Source: Roseinatronobacter monicus (lineage in GTDB: Bacteria > Pseudomonadota > Alphaproteobacteria > Rhodobacterales > Rhodobacteraceae). From it: a stretch of DNA of 64,000 nt. Numbering within the stretch: the first letter of the stretch is position 1; each line of letters opens with the position of its first letter. The stretch is from positions 1,855,001-1,919,000 of the forward strand of contig NZ_VFPT01000001.1 of assembly GCF_006716865.1 (NCBI RefSeq). Reading direction: 5' to 3'. Below the pieces are notes generated by a model, which was not told the origin of the DNA, did not search any database, and worked only from the letters and a program-made list of their open reading frames with translations. Below, in pieces: positions 9,178 to 17,493 of the stretch. The translations under genes were made by a program, and so were the position numbers.

Positions 9178-9552
9178 ATGGCTGACAACAACACGCCCCA
9201 CACACCGCCGCGGACTCCCGGCACCGAGCCGGGCGCGCGGAATGAAACCCACATTCACACAACACCATCCGCCCCACCACCAGAGAAGCGTAGCAACACT
9301 GTGCTGGCATTCGTTGTCGGCGGTGTCACTGTCGGGCTTGTCATTCTGTACTTCCTGTTCGACGGCTTTGGCACCAACAATGCCGCGCCAACAAACAGCG
9401 GCGCTGTCGACAGCTCGACCAACATCACAGTCGAGCCGGGCACATCCACAACGGAAACAGCACCCGCGGCAGAGCCAGAGGCAGCACCACAAGAGCCAGC
9501 CGCCACAGATGATGCAGGCGAAGCTGCACCTGAACCTGCGCCCGCTGACTGA
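9178..9552 (+). CDS. Hypothetical membrane-anchored protein with low-complexity Pro/Ala/Glu tail
   Basis: A 124-residue product with a strong GGAGAGAGAGAC ribosome site. It has a Thr/Pro-rich cytoplasmic head (residues 1-38), one membrane helix at about 41-61 (VLAFVVGGVTVGLVILYFLF), and a long acidic tail of Thr, Ala, Pro and Glu. The topology suggests a single-pass inner-membrane protein with a disordered periplasmic tail. No enzymatic motif is visible. It is followed by a clear rho-independent terminator, so transcription from soxB may stop before soxD. Confidence 0.6.
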   Translation: MADNNTPHTPPRTPGTEPGARNETHIHTTPSAPPPEKRSNTVLAFVVGGVTVGLVILYFLFDGFGTNNAAPTNSGAVDSSTNITVEPGTSTTETAPAAEPEAAPQEPAATDDAGEAAPEPAPAD

Positions 9553-9587
9553 TACAGTCGACTGCGATTCCACTGACACCGTTTCCC

Positions 9588-9617
9588 AAGCCGGGCGTTT
9601 TGCGACGCCCGGCTTTT
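9588..9617 (+). terminator. Rho-independent terminator inside the sox cluster
   Basis: AAGCCGGGCGT (9588-9598) pairs with ACGCCCGGCTT (9605-9615) around a 6-nt loop and ends in TTTT (9614-9617). It sits 36 bp after the stop of the Pro/Ala-rich membrane protein and 41 bp before soxD. It therefore separates soxB and the two small ORFs from soxDAG, unless it is read through or soxD has its own promoter. Confidence 0.85.
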
Positions 9618-9657
9618 GCATGTCCCGCCATCACGGCGAACCAAGAAAGGCGCGCTC

Positions 9658-9981
9658 ATGCTGATGCTAACCTGCCCCTGCTGTGGCGTCACCGCCGAAG
9701 AAACCGAATTTGCGCCGGGCTGTGAGGCACATTTGAAACGCTCTGGCGCGGGGTCGTCAAACGAAGACTTCGAGGCCTATATGTTCAACCGCAAAAACCC
9801 GCGCGGTGTGCATTTTGAACGCTGGCGCCACGCCTATGGGTGCGGCAAATGGTTTTTGGCCGCGCGCGATACCATGACGCTGGAAGTCTTTGGCACCTAC
9901 CCCGCCCAGACCGCAGCACCCCCCGCCGAGATTGTCGCCAAGATTAAAGAAAAACGCCCGCAATGGGAGGGCTATGAATGA
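9658..9981 (+). CDS. soxD: Sarcosine oxidase delta subunit
   Basis: Small zinc-binding subunit of heterotetrameric sarcosine oxidase, 107 residues. The N-terminal TCPCCG motif (residues 5-10) supplies cysteine ligands, and the GCEAHLKRSG and FNRKNPRGVHFERWRHAYGC blocks are typical of the family. The ATG at 9658 puts the CPCCG motif at its usual distance from the start; an upstream in-frame start would overlap the terminator stem. The 3' end overlaps soxA by 4 bp. Confidence 0.94.
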   Translation: MLMLTCPCCGVTAEETEFAPGCEAHLKRSGAGSSNEDFEAYMFNRKNPRGVHFERWRHAYGCGKWFLAARDTMTLEVFGTYPAQTAAPPAEIVAKIKEKRPQWEGYE

Positions 9982-12900
9982 GCCACCGCCTCACCACCGG
10001 AGGGCGGTTGATCGACCGCGCCCAAGTCCAGAAGTTCACCTTTAACGGCAAACCCATGAACGGGTTTAAGGGCGATACGCTTGCCGCCAGTCTGCTGGCC
10101 AATGATCAAATGCTGCTGGGCCGGTCCTTCAAGTATCACCGCCCGCGCGGGGTCGTGGCCTCAGGGGCAGAGGAACCAAACGCGCTTGTCGGGCTGTCGC
10201 GCGGCGACCGGTATGAGCCGAACCAGCGCACCACCACAACCGAAGTGTTCGACGGTCTGGTCGCAGAAAGCCAGAACCATTGGCCCAGCCTGAATTTCGA
10301 TATGATGGCGCTGAACAATCTGGTGCCGCAATTCCTGACGGCAGGGTTTTACTACAAAACCTTCATCCAACCGCGCGCATTCTGGAAACATGTGTACGAG
10401 CCGATCATCCGCCGCTCTGCCGGTCTTGGGAAAGCGCCCAAGCAAGACGCCCGCGACCCTGACACCTACGAGCAGATTTATGCGTTTTGCGATGTGCTGG
10501 TCATTGGCGGCGGCATTTCCGGTCTGCAAGCAGCCCTGACAGCCGCACAGGCAGGCGCACAAGTTTGCTTGTGGGAACAGACCGACCATTGGGGTGGACG
10601 CGCCCCTGTCGACGGGGTCGAAATTGACGGGCAGCCGACAGAGGCATGGATTGACTCCACCATAGAAGCCCTTGAAAAAATGGACAATGTTCATCTTCGC
10701 CTGCGGTGCATGGGGGCTGGTGTGCACGACCACGGCTATATGCTGGGGTATGAGCGTGTCAGCGATCATCTGCCGCAATCCGACGCGCCGCGCCACCGGT
10801 TGTGGCGGATGCGCGCCCGCCAGATCATCACCGCAACGGGTGCAATCGAGCGGCCCTTGTCCTTTGCGGGCAATGATGTGCCCGGCGTCATGCTGGCCAG
10901 CGCAATGCGCGACTATCTGGTGAATTACGCAGTGGCACCGGGGCAAGAAGTGGTGGTCGTCACCAATAATGACGACGCTTACCGCACAGCGATTGCCCTG
11001 CGCCGCGCAGGTGTCGGTGTGGCCGCAGTGGTCGATGCCCGCGCCGAGGCGTCCGGGGAACTGCCGCAGCAAGCACGCGCGCAGGGTATCCGCGTCCTGA
11101 CCGGGCGCGGCATTCGCAAGGTCAAGGGCGGCAAGCGCGTCACCGGTGTTGAAATCTGCCGGATCGACAGCAAAGGCACTGCTTTCACAGAGAAATTCGA
11201 TTGTGACGCCGTCGCCATGTCAGGCGGCTGGTCGCCGGTTGTGCATCTGTGGTCGCATTGCGGCGGCAAACTGATCTGGGACGAGGCAGGCAGTTTCTTT
11301 CGCCCCGACCCGGAACGCCCACCCTTGGGTGCAGATGGTGCGGGCTTCGTGCGCGTGTGCGGGTCCGCAGCGGGCGCGTTGGGCGCGGTGCTGGCCGATG
11401 CCCATGCCTGCGGGTTTAGCGCCGCTCAGATCCTTGGGGCAACCGCGGACCCCACGCCCCCCGCGACAGACGCGGTCGCCACGAATGAGCCGATGGAACC
11501 CGTCTGGATGATGCCGCGCAACGCAGAATATGATCTGCGCATGAAAATGTGGCTGGATTTCCAGAATGATGTCAAAGTTGCCGATGTGCAGCTGGCTGCG
11601 CGCGAAGGGTATCAATCGGTCGAACATACCAAACGCTACACCACATTGGGCATGGCGACGGATCAAGGAAAGCTAAGCAATATCAACGGCTTAGCGATAC
11701 TTTCTGATGCATTGGGACAACCTATTCCGGCAACGGGTACCACCACATTCCGCCCGCCCTATACCCCCATTTCCCTTGCCGCAATCGCGGGCGAGGCACG
11801 CGGGCCGATCTTCCAGCCCCTACGTCGCACACCCCTGCATGACTGGCACGAGGGCAATGGCGCGGATTGGGAACCCGTGGGCCAGTGGCGCAGGCCCTAT
11901 ACCTATCTGCGCGCAGGCGAAAAGCGCCATGATTCCGTGAACCGCGAAGTAAAAAATGCGCGCGAGAACATAGGCTTGCTGGACGCCTCTACATTGGGGA
12001 AAATCCTTGTCTCAGGGCCGGATGCGGGCCGCTTCCTTGATATGCTCTACACCAATATGATGAGCAGTCTGAAGCCCGGCAAATGCCGCTATGGGCTGAT
12101 GTGCAATGAAAACGGTTTTCTGATGGATGACGGTGTCGTCGCGCGGATTGATGACCAGTCTTTCCTTGTGCACACCACCTCTGGCGGGGCCGATCACATC
12201 CATGCGTGGATGGAAGACTGGCTGCAATGCGAATGGTGGGACTGGAAGGTTCACACGATCAACCTGACCGAGCAATTCGCCCAGATCGCCGTTGTCGGGC
12301 CGAAAGCGCGGCAACTGCTGGAGCGACTGGGCGGCATGGATGTCAGCCGCAACGCCCTGCCCTTTATGGACTGGCGCGAAGGCACCTTGGGGGGCTTCAA
12401 CGCGCGGGTCTTCCGCATCAGCTTTTCGGGTGAGTTGAGCTTCGAGGTTGCGGTGCCCGCAAGTCAGGGCCGCGCCTTCTGGGACAGGCTGTTGGCCGAA
12501 GGGGCTGATCTGGGCATCATGCCTTACGGCACCGAAGCGCTGCATATCCTGCGCGCGGAAAAAGGGTTCATCATGATCGGGGACGAAACCGATGGCACAG
12601 TGATTCCGCAAGATCTGGGCCTGAACTGGGCGATCAGCAAGAAGAAGGAAGACTTCCTTGGCAAGCGCGGCATGGAGCGCGAAGCCATGCTCAGCCCCAC
12701 ACGCTGGAAGCTGGTCGGGCTGCAAACGCTGGATGGCTCTGTGCTGCCGCATGGGGCGCTGGCGGTCCGGCCAGAGAAAAACGCCAATGGCCAAGCCGTC
12801 ACCGAAGGGCGCGTAACCTCGACCTATTATTCGGCCACGCTGGGGCGCGGCATTGCGATGGGGCTGGTCGAACGCGGGCCAGACCGCATGGGCGAGGAGC

Positions 12901-12992
12901 TTGCTTTTGCAGGCGACGGCGACACCCGCATCAAGGCCCGGATCGTGGACACCGTGCTCTATGACAAGGAAGGCGAGAAGCAAAATGTCTGA
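9978..12992 (+). CDS. soxA: Sarcosine oxidase alpha subunit
   Basis: Largest subunit (1004 residues), carrying the NAD+ and folate sites. In order: an N-terminal Fer2_4-like domain (about residues 12-90), a pyridine-nucleotide fold beginning VLVIGGGISGLQAALTAAQAG near residue 173, an oxidoreductase middle region, and a C-terminal GcvT-like aminomethyltransferase domain (about 610-990) that uses THF. The length matches the family. It overlaps soxD by 4 bp and soxG by 8 bp, so the three are almost certainly translationally coupled. Confidence 0.96.
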   Translation: MSHRLTTGGRLIDRAQVQKFTFNGKPMNGFKGDTLAASLLANDQMLLGRSFKYHRPRGVVASGAEEPNALVGLSRGDRYEPNQRTTTTEVFDGLVAESQNHWPSLNFDMMALNNLVPQFLTAGFYYKTFIQPRAFWKHVYEPIIRRSAGLGKAPKQDARDPDTYEQIYAFCDVLVIGGGISGLQAALTAAQAGAQVCLWEQTDHWGGRAPVDGVEIDGQPTEAWIDSTIEALEKMDNVHLRLRCMGAGVHDHGYMLGYERVSDHLPQSDAPRHRLWRMRARQIITATGAIERPLSFAGNDVPGVMLASAMRDYLVNYAVAPGQEVVVVTNNDDAYRTAIALRRAGVGVAAVVDARAEASGELPQQARAQGIRVLTGRGIRKVKGGKRVTGVEICRIDSKGTAFTEKFDCDAVAMSGGWSPVVHLWSHCGGKLIWDEAGSFFRPDPERPPLGADGAGFVRVCGSAAGALGAVLADAHACGFSAAQILGATADPTPPATDAVATNEPMEPVWMMPRNAEYDLRMKMWLDFQNDVKVADVQLAAREGYQSVEHTKRYTTLGMATDQGKLSNINGLAILSDALGQPIPATGTTTFRPPYTPISLAAIAGEARGPIFQPLRRTPLHDWHEGNGADWEPVGQWRRPYTYLRAGEKRHDSVNREVKNARENIGLLDASTLGKILVSGPDAGRFLDMLYTNMMSSLKPGKCRYGLMCNENGFLMDDGVVARIDDQSFLVHTTSGGADHIHAWMEDWLQCEWWDWKVHTINLTEQFAQIAVVGPKARQLLERLGGMDVSRNALPFMDWREGTLGGFNARVFRISFSGELSFEVAVPASQGRAFWDRLLAEGADLGIMPYGTEALHILRAEKGFIMIGDETDGTVIPQDLGLNWAISKKKEDFLGKRGMEREAMLSPTRWKLVGLQTLDGSVLPHGALAVRPEKNANGQAVTEGRVTSTYYSATLGRGIAMGLVERGPDRMGEELAFAGDGDTRIKARIVDTVLYDKEGEKQNV

Positions 12993-13551
12993 TCTGGCAC
13001 AAAGCGCCCTGCCCGGCGCACAGTTCGATGGGTTTGTGAGCGTGCGCGAAGCAGGCTTGCAGGGCATGATCACATTGCGCGGTGCGTTGGACAGCGAAGC
13101 AGTCACCAACGCCGTGCAGCAGGCAACGGGTTGCGCCATGCCAGCGCCACGGCGCGTGACATCGACAGGCGCATATGCAGTGGCATGGATGTCGCCGGAC
13201 GAGGTGATGATCCTGTGCCCGCATGACAAAGCGCGCGAAATCGCAAGCGGCCTTGCTGACGCGCTCAAGGACAGCTTCGCAACACTCGCAGTCGTGTCGG
13301 ACGCCCGCGCGGTCTTCACCCTGCACGGCGCAGGCTGGCGCAACGCGCTGGCAAAAATCTGCCCCGTCGATTTCGGCACACTGACCGAAGGCGATATCCG
13401 CCGCACCCGTGCGGCTCAGGTCGCAGCCGCGATCTGGGTGTCTGGCACGGACGAGGCGACATTGGTCTGTTTCCGATCTGTCGCGGAGTACATGTTCGAG
13501 CTTCTCTCGACTGTGTCCAAGCCCGGCTCTGAACCTGCGCTTTATCGCTGA
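12985..13551 (+). CDS. soxG: Sarcosine oxidase gamma subunit
   Basis: Fourth subunit of the complex, 188 residues, GcvT-like fold without known catalytic residues. The ATG at 12985 overlaps the end of soxA. Family-typical stretches include SPDEVMILCP and the C-terminal CFRSVAEYMFELLSTV. An earlier in-frame start at 12853 lies inside soxA and is less likely. It is the last gene of the sarcosine oxidase cluster; no glyA or folate genes follow. Confidence 0.92.
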   Translation: MSDLAQSALPGAQFDGFVSVREAGLQGMITLRGALDSEAVTNAVQQATGCAMPAPRRVTSTGAYAVAWMSPDEVMILCPHDKAREIASGLADALKDSFATLAVVSDARAVFTLHGAGWRNALAKICPVDFGTLTEGDIRRTRAAQVAAAIWVSGTDEATLVCFRSVAEYMFELLSTVSKPGSEPALYR

Positions 13552-13653
13552 GCCCTCAGATTTTTCAGAGTTATTTCTCCCCGCCCCTTGACCTGCGGGG
13601 GGGGAAGGCCCTTATTCAAGACAGTCAAACACAATAACACAGACGAGGAAAAC

Positions 13654-14253
13654 ATGGCTTTTGAACTTCCTGACCTACCCTACGCGCATGATGCGCTCGC
13701 CAATCTGGGCATGAGCGCCGAGACGCTGGAGTTTCACCACGACATTCACCACAAAGCCTATGTCGACAATGGCAACAAACTGATCGCCGGCACCGAATGG
13801 GAAGGCAAATCCGTTGAGGATATCATCACCGGCACCTATCAGTCGGGCGCGGTCGCGCAATCGGGCATCTTCAACAATGCCAGCCAGCACTGGAACCATG
13901 CCCAGTTCTGGGAAATGATGGGTCCGGGCACTGGCGGTATGCCGGGCGCACTGGAAAAAGCACTGGTCGAAAGCTTCGGGTCTGTCGACAAGTTCAAGGA
14001 AGAGTTTTCGGCCGCAGGCGCAGGTCAGTTCGGTTCTGGCTGGGCTTGGCTGGTCAAGGACAAGGACGGCTCGCTCAAAGTCACCAAGACCGAAAACGGC
14101 GTCAACCCGCTGTGCTTTGGCCAAACAGCCCTACTGGGCTGCGATGTGTGGGAACACAGCTATTACATCGACTTCCGCAACAAGCGCCCGGCCTATCTCA
14201 GCAACTTCCTTGAGAAGCTGGTGAACTGGGAAAACGTCGCAGGCCGGATGTAA
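13654..14253 (+). CDS. sodB: Superoxide dismutase, Fe type
   Basis: Converts superoxide to H2O2 and O2 in the cytoplasm. The 199-residue product has the metal-ligand histidine in the HHDIHHKAYVDN helix, the NNASQHWNHAQFW block, and the DVWEHSYYIDF segment carrying the last Asp and His ligands. AGAGQFGSGWAWL favours an iron enzyme, although Mn or cambialistic use cannot be excluded. The ATG at 13654 follows a GAGGAAAAC ribosome site. It is separated from soxG by about 100 bp and ends in its own terminator. Confidence 0.95.
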   Translation: MAFELPDLPYAHDALANLGMSAETLEFHHDIHHKAYVDNGNKLIAGTEWEGKSVEDIITGTYQSGAVAQSGIFNNASQHWNHAQFWEMMGPGTGGMPGALEKALVESFGSVDKFKEEFSAAGAGQFGSGWAWLVKDKDGSLKVTKTENGVNPLCFGQTALLGCDVWEHSYYIDFRNKRPAYLSNFLEKLVNWENVAGRM

Positions 14254-14277
14254 GCATCTTTGCACATTCACGAAAAA

Positions 14278-14302
14278 GGGGCGCATTTGCGCCCCTTTTT
14301 TT
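14278..14302 (+). terminator. Rho-independent terminator of sodB
   Basis: GGGGCGC (14278-14284) pairs with GCGCCCC (14289-14295), with an ATTT loop, followed by seven T residues (14296-14302). Five A residues before the stem extend it. It lies 24 bp after the sodB stop. Confidence 0.9.
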
Positions 14303-14338
14303 ATGCAGATCACGGACATGCTCTAGAGCGTCGAGCCT

Positions 14339-14926
14339 TTAACCTGATGCATATCCAGCCCCACAGAAGAAGTTCCAGCATTCGTCCGGTGTGAAGAGGT
14401 CGCAGATTTCCGTGAGCGCGTCGAACATCTGATCGAATGTTCTGGCTCCAATCCTACGCAGATGTGCCTTGAGCTTTGAGAAAGCCATCTCGATGGGGTT
14501 GAGGTCAGGGGAGTATGGCGGCAGGTACAAGAACCAGCATCCCACATCTCTTAAAGCCGTCGCAGCAGCCTTGTTGTAATGGGTGGCGAGGTTGTCGCAA
14601 ATAACGACAGTGCCTGGCTGTAATTCCGGGGCCAGGACATTTCGGACATAGGCCTCAAAGGCTTCACCATCCATTGCCCCTTTGATGACCCACGGCGCGA
14701 TCAGATTGTCGTGCGTCAAACCAGCGATAAATGTCTGCGTTCCCCACGCCCCGAACGGGGCATCCATTTCCAGGCGCTTTCCGCAGAGACTGCGTCCGTA
14801 TTGACGGGTCAGGTTGGTTTTGACGGAGGTTTCATCAATAAAGACAAGCCGATCAGGATGCGCTTGCATGGCAGGCAGGTGATGCCTGAACCAGTTCTTA
14901 CGCCGCTCCTTCACATGAGCGCGCAA
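14339..14926 (-). CDS. IS630-family transposase, OrfB (DDE catalytic part)
   Basis: C-terminal half, 195 residues if started at the internal ATG, but probably made as a -1 frameshift fusion with OrfA. The DDE residues are visible: FIDETSVKTN (first Asp), VICDNLATHYN (second Asp) and the LPPYSPDLNPIEMAFSKLK block (Glu). The catalytic motifs are intact, so the element may still be active. Confidence 0.9.
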   Translation of the reverse strand: MRAHVKERRKNWFRHHLPAMQAHPDRLVFIDETSVKTNLTRQYGRSLCGKRLEMDAPFGAWGTQTFIAGLTHDNLIAPWVIKGAMDGEAFEAYVRNVLAPELQPGTVVICDNLATHYNKAAATALRDVGCWFLYLPPYSPDLNPIEMAFSKLKAHLRRIGARTFDQMFDALTEICDLFTPDECWNFFCGAGYASG

Positions 14927-15297
14927 CCGTTCGGTGGCAACCAGCGACTTTTTTTATATGTGTATCCGAGCTTGCGCAGAAACCGCCCGATGGAGGCCGC
15001 GTGCGCGGTAATGCCAGTGGCAGCTTCCAATGCACCGGCAAGTTCTGGCAAAGTGATATCACCATCCTGCGCCACCAATTCTTCCAGCAACGCTTGATGA
15101 GAAGACAGCTTCCCATGACCAGGAGGACGGCCTTGGGGCTCCGGCTCAATCGAACCCGTTTCCCGCAGCCTGCGTTGCCATCGCACACCAGTGGCGGCGG
15201 ACAACTTCAGCCGTGCTGCTGCGGCACGACCGCTCAATCCTTCTACAATACACTCTTGAAACCGCGCACGAAGCGCTGACGGCAATGCTGATGACAT
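14911..15297 (-). CDS. IS630-family transposase, OrfA (helix-turn-helix part)
   Basis: N-terminal half of the transposase, 128 residues, started at the ATG at 15297 behind a GGAGG site. It has a helix-turn-helix region (GLSGRAAAARLKLSAATGVR) followed by a Gly/Pro-rich linker and a second HTH-like block ending YTYKKSRW. The run of seven A on the minus strand (T7 at 14949-14955) is the likely site of a -1 frameshift: reading on in the -1 frame gives KKSLVATERLRAHVKERR, joining smoothly to OrfB. The full enzyme would span 14339-15297. Confidence 0.88.
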   Translation of the reverse strand: MSSALPSALRARFQECIVEGLSGRAAAARLKLSAATGVRWQRRLRETGSIEPEPQGRPPGHGKLSSHQALLEELVAQDGDITLPELAGALEAATGITAHAASIGRFLRKLGYTYKKSRWLPPNGCALM

Positions 15298-15442
15298 AAG
15301 ACATCCTCCCAAGGAACATGAATCACAAATCAACCTCAAAGGGAATCCATCGATTCACGTTTCAAGCGCGGCGCTCTAGACCAACACCGAAGATGGTCCG
15401 CCCCCCTCAGACGGGCGGCAAGCCGCCAAATCTGCGCAAGTC

Positions 15443-16831
15443 TCAGAACAAAAGCGATGGCAACCACAAGACCAGTCCGGGGAAGATGAACAGCAGCGCT
15501 ATCGCCACAATTTGCAGGCACACAAACGGGATCGCCCCCTTGTAGATCATCCCTGTGCTGACCGAATTTGGCGCCACCCCGCGCAGATAGAACAGCGAAA
15601 ACCCGAAGGGCGGGGTCAGGAAAGACGTCTGCAAATTCACCCCGATCATAACCCCCAACCACACAGGGTCGATCCCCAGCAGCAGCAGGGTCGGCGCAGT
15701 GATTGGCAACACGATGAAAATGATCTCGAATGTATCAAGGATAAAGCCCAGCACGAACATGATGATCATGACGGTAATCATCGCACCCATCGCGCCACCC
15801 GGCATGGTGGTCAGGAATTCGCGCACCAGATTGTCGCCACCCATCTGGCGGAAGACGATGGCAAAAACCGACGCGCCAAAAAGGATGATAAAGATCATCG
15901 AGGTCACGACTGCCGTGCGCCGCGCCACTTCGGCAAAAACCTTAAAGGACAACCGCCAACGGGCTGCCGCCAACAGCGTCGCGCCTACAGCACCCACCGA
16001 TGCCGCCTCGGTCGGGGTGGCGATCCCGCCCAGAATGGACCCAAGCACCGCACCAATCAGCAACAATGGCGGCACCAGTGCGGACAGGATTTCCTTCCAC
16101 AGCCCTTGCTTTTCTTCCGGTGGCACAGGGGTTGCGGGGCAGCTCTCAGGGTCGAAAACCGCCTTGAAGATGATATAGCTGATATACAGTCCCACCAGCA
16201 GCAAACCGGGGATCATTGCCCCCGCAAACAGATCACCCACCGAGACAGTCTTGGGGGCGAAATTGCCAAGGCTCATCTGCACCTGAGAGTTCATGCCCGC
16301 AATCATGTCGCCCATGAAAATCAGCACAGTTGAGGGGGGAATGATCTGCCCCAGCGTACCGCTGGCACAAATCGCCCCGCTGGCCAGTTTCGGGTCATAC
16401 CCCGCCCGCAACATTGCAGGCAACGAGATCAGACCCATCGTCACCACAGTTGCACCCACAACGCCCGTCGACGCCGCCAGCAGCGCGCCCACCAGAATGA
16501 CCGATATACCCAGCCCGCCGCGCAGATCACCAAACAAGCGGCCCATTGTGGTCAGCAATTGCTCGGCAATATTGCTGCGTTCCAGCATCACGCCCATAAA
16601 GATGAACAACGGCACCGCGACCAGCACCTCGTTAATCATATAGCCTGTGTAGCGGCCCGCGAGGGCGCGCAGGTTCGACATGTCGAACACGCCAAAATAC
16701 AGACCGATATAGGCAAAAAGCACCGATGTGCCCGCCAGTGTAAAGGCCACGGGGAAGCCGATCAGCAAAAAGCCAATCACGGCAAAAAACATCAGCCCGG
16801 CAAGAATCTCGCCAATCAGCACTGGGTCCAT
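15443..16831 (-). CDS. dctM: TRAP transporter large permease, DctM subunit
   Basis: Large membrane subunit of a sodium-driven TRAP importer, 462 residues, with about twelve hydrophobic helices across the length. DctM-typical stretches include GFPVAFTLAG near the N-terminus, VGATVVTMGLISLPAM, SGTLGQIIPPSTVLIFMGD and the C-terminal FLTPPFGFSLFYLRG. The ATG at 16831 was chosen over an upstream one at 16897 because it starts 2 bp after the DctQ stop and gives the usual N-terminus. Confidence 0.95.
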   Translation of the reverse strand: MDPVLIGEILAGLMFFAVIGFLLIGFPVAFTLAGTSVLFAYIGLYFGVFDMSNLRALAGRYTGYMINEVLVAVPLFIFMGVMLERSNIAEQLLTTMGRLFGDLRGGLGISVILVGALLAASTGVVGATVVTMGLISLPAMLRAGYDPKLASGAICASGTLGQIIPPSTVLIFMGDMIAGMNSQVQMSLGNFAPKTVSVGDLFAGAMIPGLLLVGLYISYIIFKAVFDPESCPATPVPPEEKQGLWKEILSALVPPLLLIGAVLGSILGGIATPTEAASVGAVGATLLAAARWRLSFKVFAEVARRTAVVTSMIFIILFGASVFAIVFRQMGGDNLVREFLTTMPGGAMGAMITVMIIMFVLGFILDTFEIIFIVLPITAPTLLLLGIDPVWLGVMIGVNLQTSFLTPPFGFSLFYLRGVAPNSVSTGMIYKGAIPFVCLQIVAIALLFIFPGLVLWLPSLLF

Positions 16832-16832
16832 A

Positions 16833-17390
16833 TCAGACGATCTCCGGGTCGTATTTGTATTTATAGTCGTCAGGCACCAGATCATACCGTCCGGCAATGA
16901 TCAGGATCGACCGAATGACCATCGCTATGCCTTGCAGCGCGATGACGACCGCGAGCACCAGTATAAAGCTTTTCAGCAGCCACAGCCCCGGCATCCCGCC
17001 CGGATTGGCCGAGGCTTCGCCCAGCCGGATCGAGCGCTGGACGAACACCAGCGAATAACTCCAGACCACCCAAGCAAATGGTGTCAGGAAGATGCACACA
17101 CCCAGCAAATCCAGCCACGCCTTGCGCAGCGTCGAGGCCGGTCTGTAGAAGATGTCGACCCGCACATGGTCGTTGCGATAAAGCGCATAGCCCGCAACAG
17201 CCGTGAACATGACCCCATTCATCCAAGGGTATAAATCCTGCATCCACAGGCGCGTATTCTGGAACAGGTAGCGTTCCACCACCACCCAGAAGCAAACCAG
17301 CACAATGCCAACCGACAGCCACATGAACACATTGCCCATGATGCGGTTAACCAGATTGATAAGGCGCATCAGATAGGAAAGCGCTATCAT
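16833..17390 (-). CDS. dctQ: TRAP transporter small permease, DctQ subunit
   Basis: Small membrane subunit, 185 residues, with four predicted helices. The WMQDLYPWMNGVMFTAVAGYAL segment and the following HVRVDIFY motif are typical of DctQ. The C-terminus is a charged, Tyr- and Lys-rich tail. It is directly followed by dctM. Confidence 0.93.
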   Translation of the reverse strand: MIALSYLMRLINLVNRIMGNVFMWLSVGIVLVCFWVVVERYLFQNTRLWMQDLYPWMNGVMFTAVAGYALYRNDHVRVDIFYRPASTLRKAWLDLLGVCIFLTPFAWVVWSYSLVFVQRSIRLGEASANPGGMPGLWLLKSFILVLAVVIALQGIAMVIRSILIIAGRYDLVPDDYKYKYDPEIV

Positions 17391-17424
17391 GTCATCCTCC
17401 GGCGGTGGGGGTCAGGTGGACAAG

Positions 17425-17449
17425 TGGCCCCGGATCATGTCCGGGGCCA
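17425..17449 (-). other. Intercistronic hairpin between dctP and dctQ
   Basis: TGGCCCCGG (17425-17433) pairs perfectly with CCGGGGCCA (17441-17449) around a 7-nt loop. There is no T-run, so it is probably an mRNA-stabilising or attenuating hairpin that keeps the periplasmic receptor in excess over the permease, rather than a full terminator. Confidence 0.6.
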
Positions 17450-17493
17450 TCTCATATTAGCAGATCATCGGCAACTGCCGACGCGCGTGATGT

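Larger units (their letters stand above)
14326..15376 (-). mobile_element. IS630-family insertion sequence (about 1.05 kb)
   Basis: A two-ORF transposase of IS630 type bounded by imperfect inverted ends. The left end reads GAGCGTCGAGCCTTTAA from 14326; the right end read inward is GAGCGCCGCGCTTGAAA to 15376. Both ends are flanked by CTA/TAG, which fits the TA target duplication of this family (TA at 14324-14325 and 15377-15378). It lies between the sodB terminator and the 3' end of the TRAP operon and interrupts no recognisable gene. Confidence 0.88.

Noticed and set aside
8288..9664. 458-codon open frame on the plus strand running from soxB into the small ORFs
   Set aside because: It is out of frame with soxB and with both small ORFs, which have better ribosome sites and sensible membrane topology; the product has no motif.
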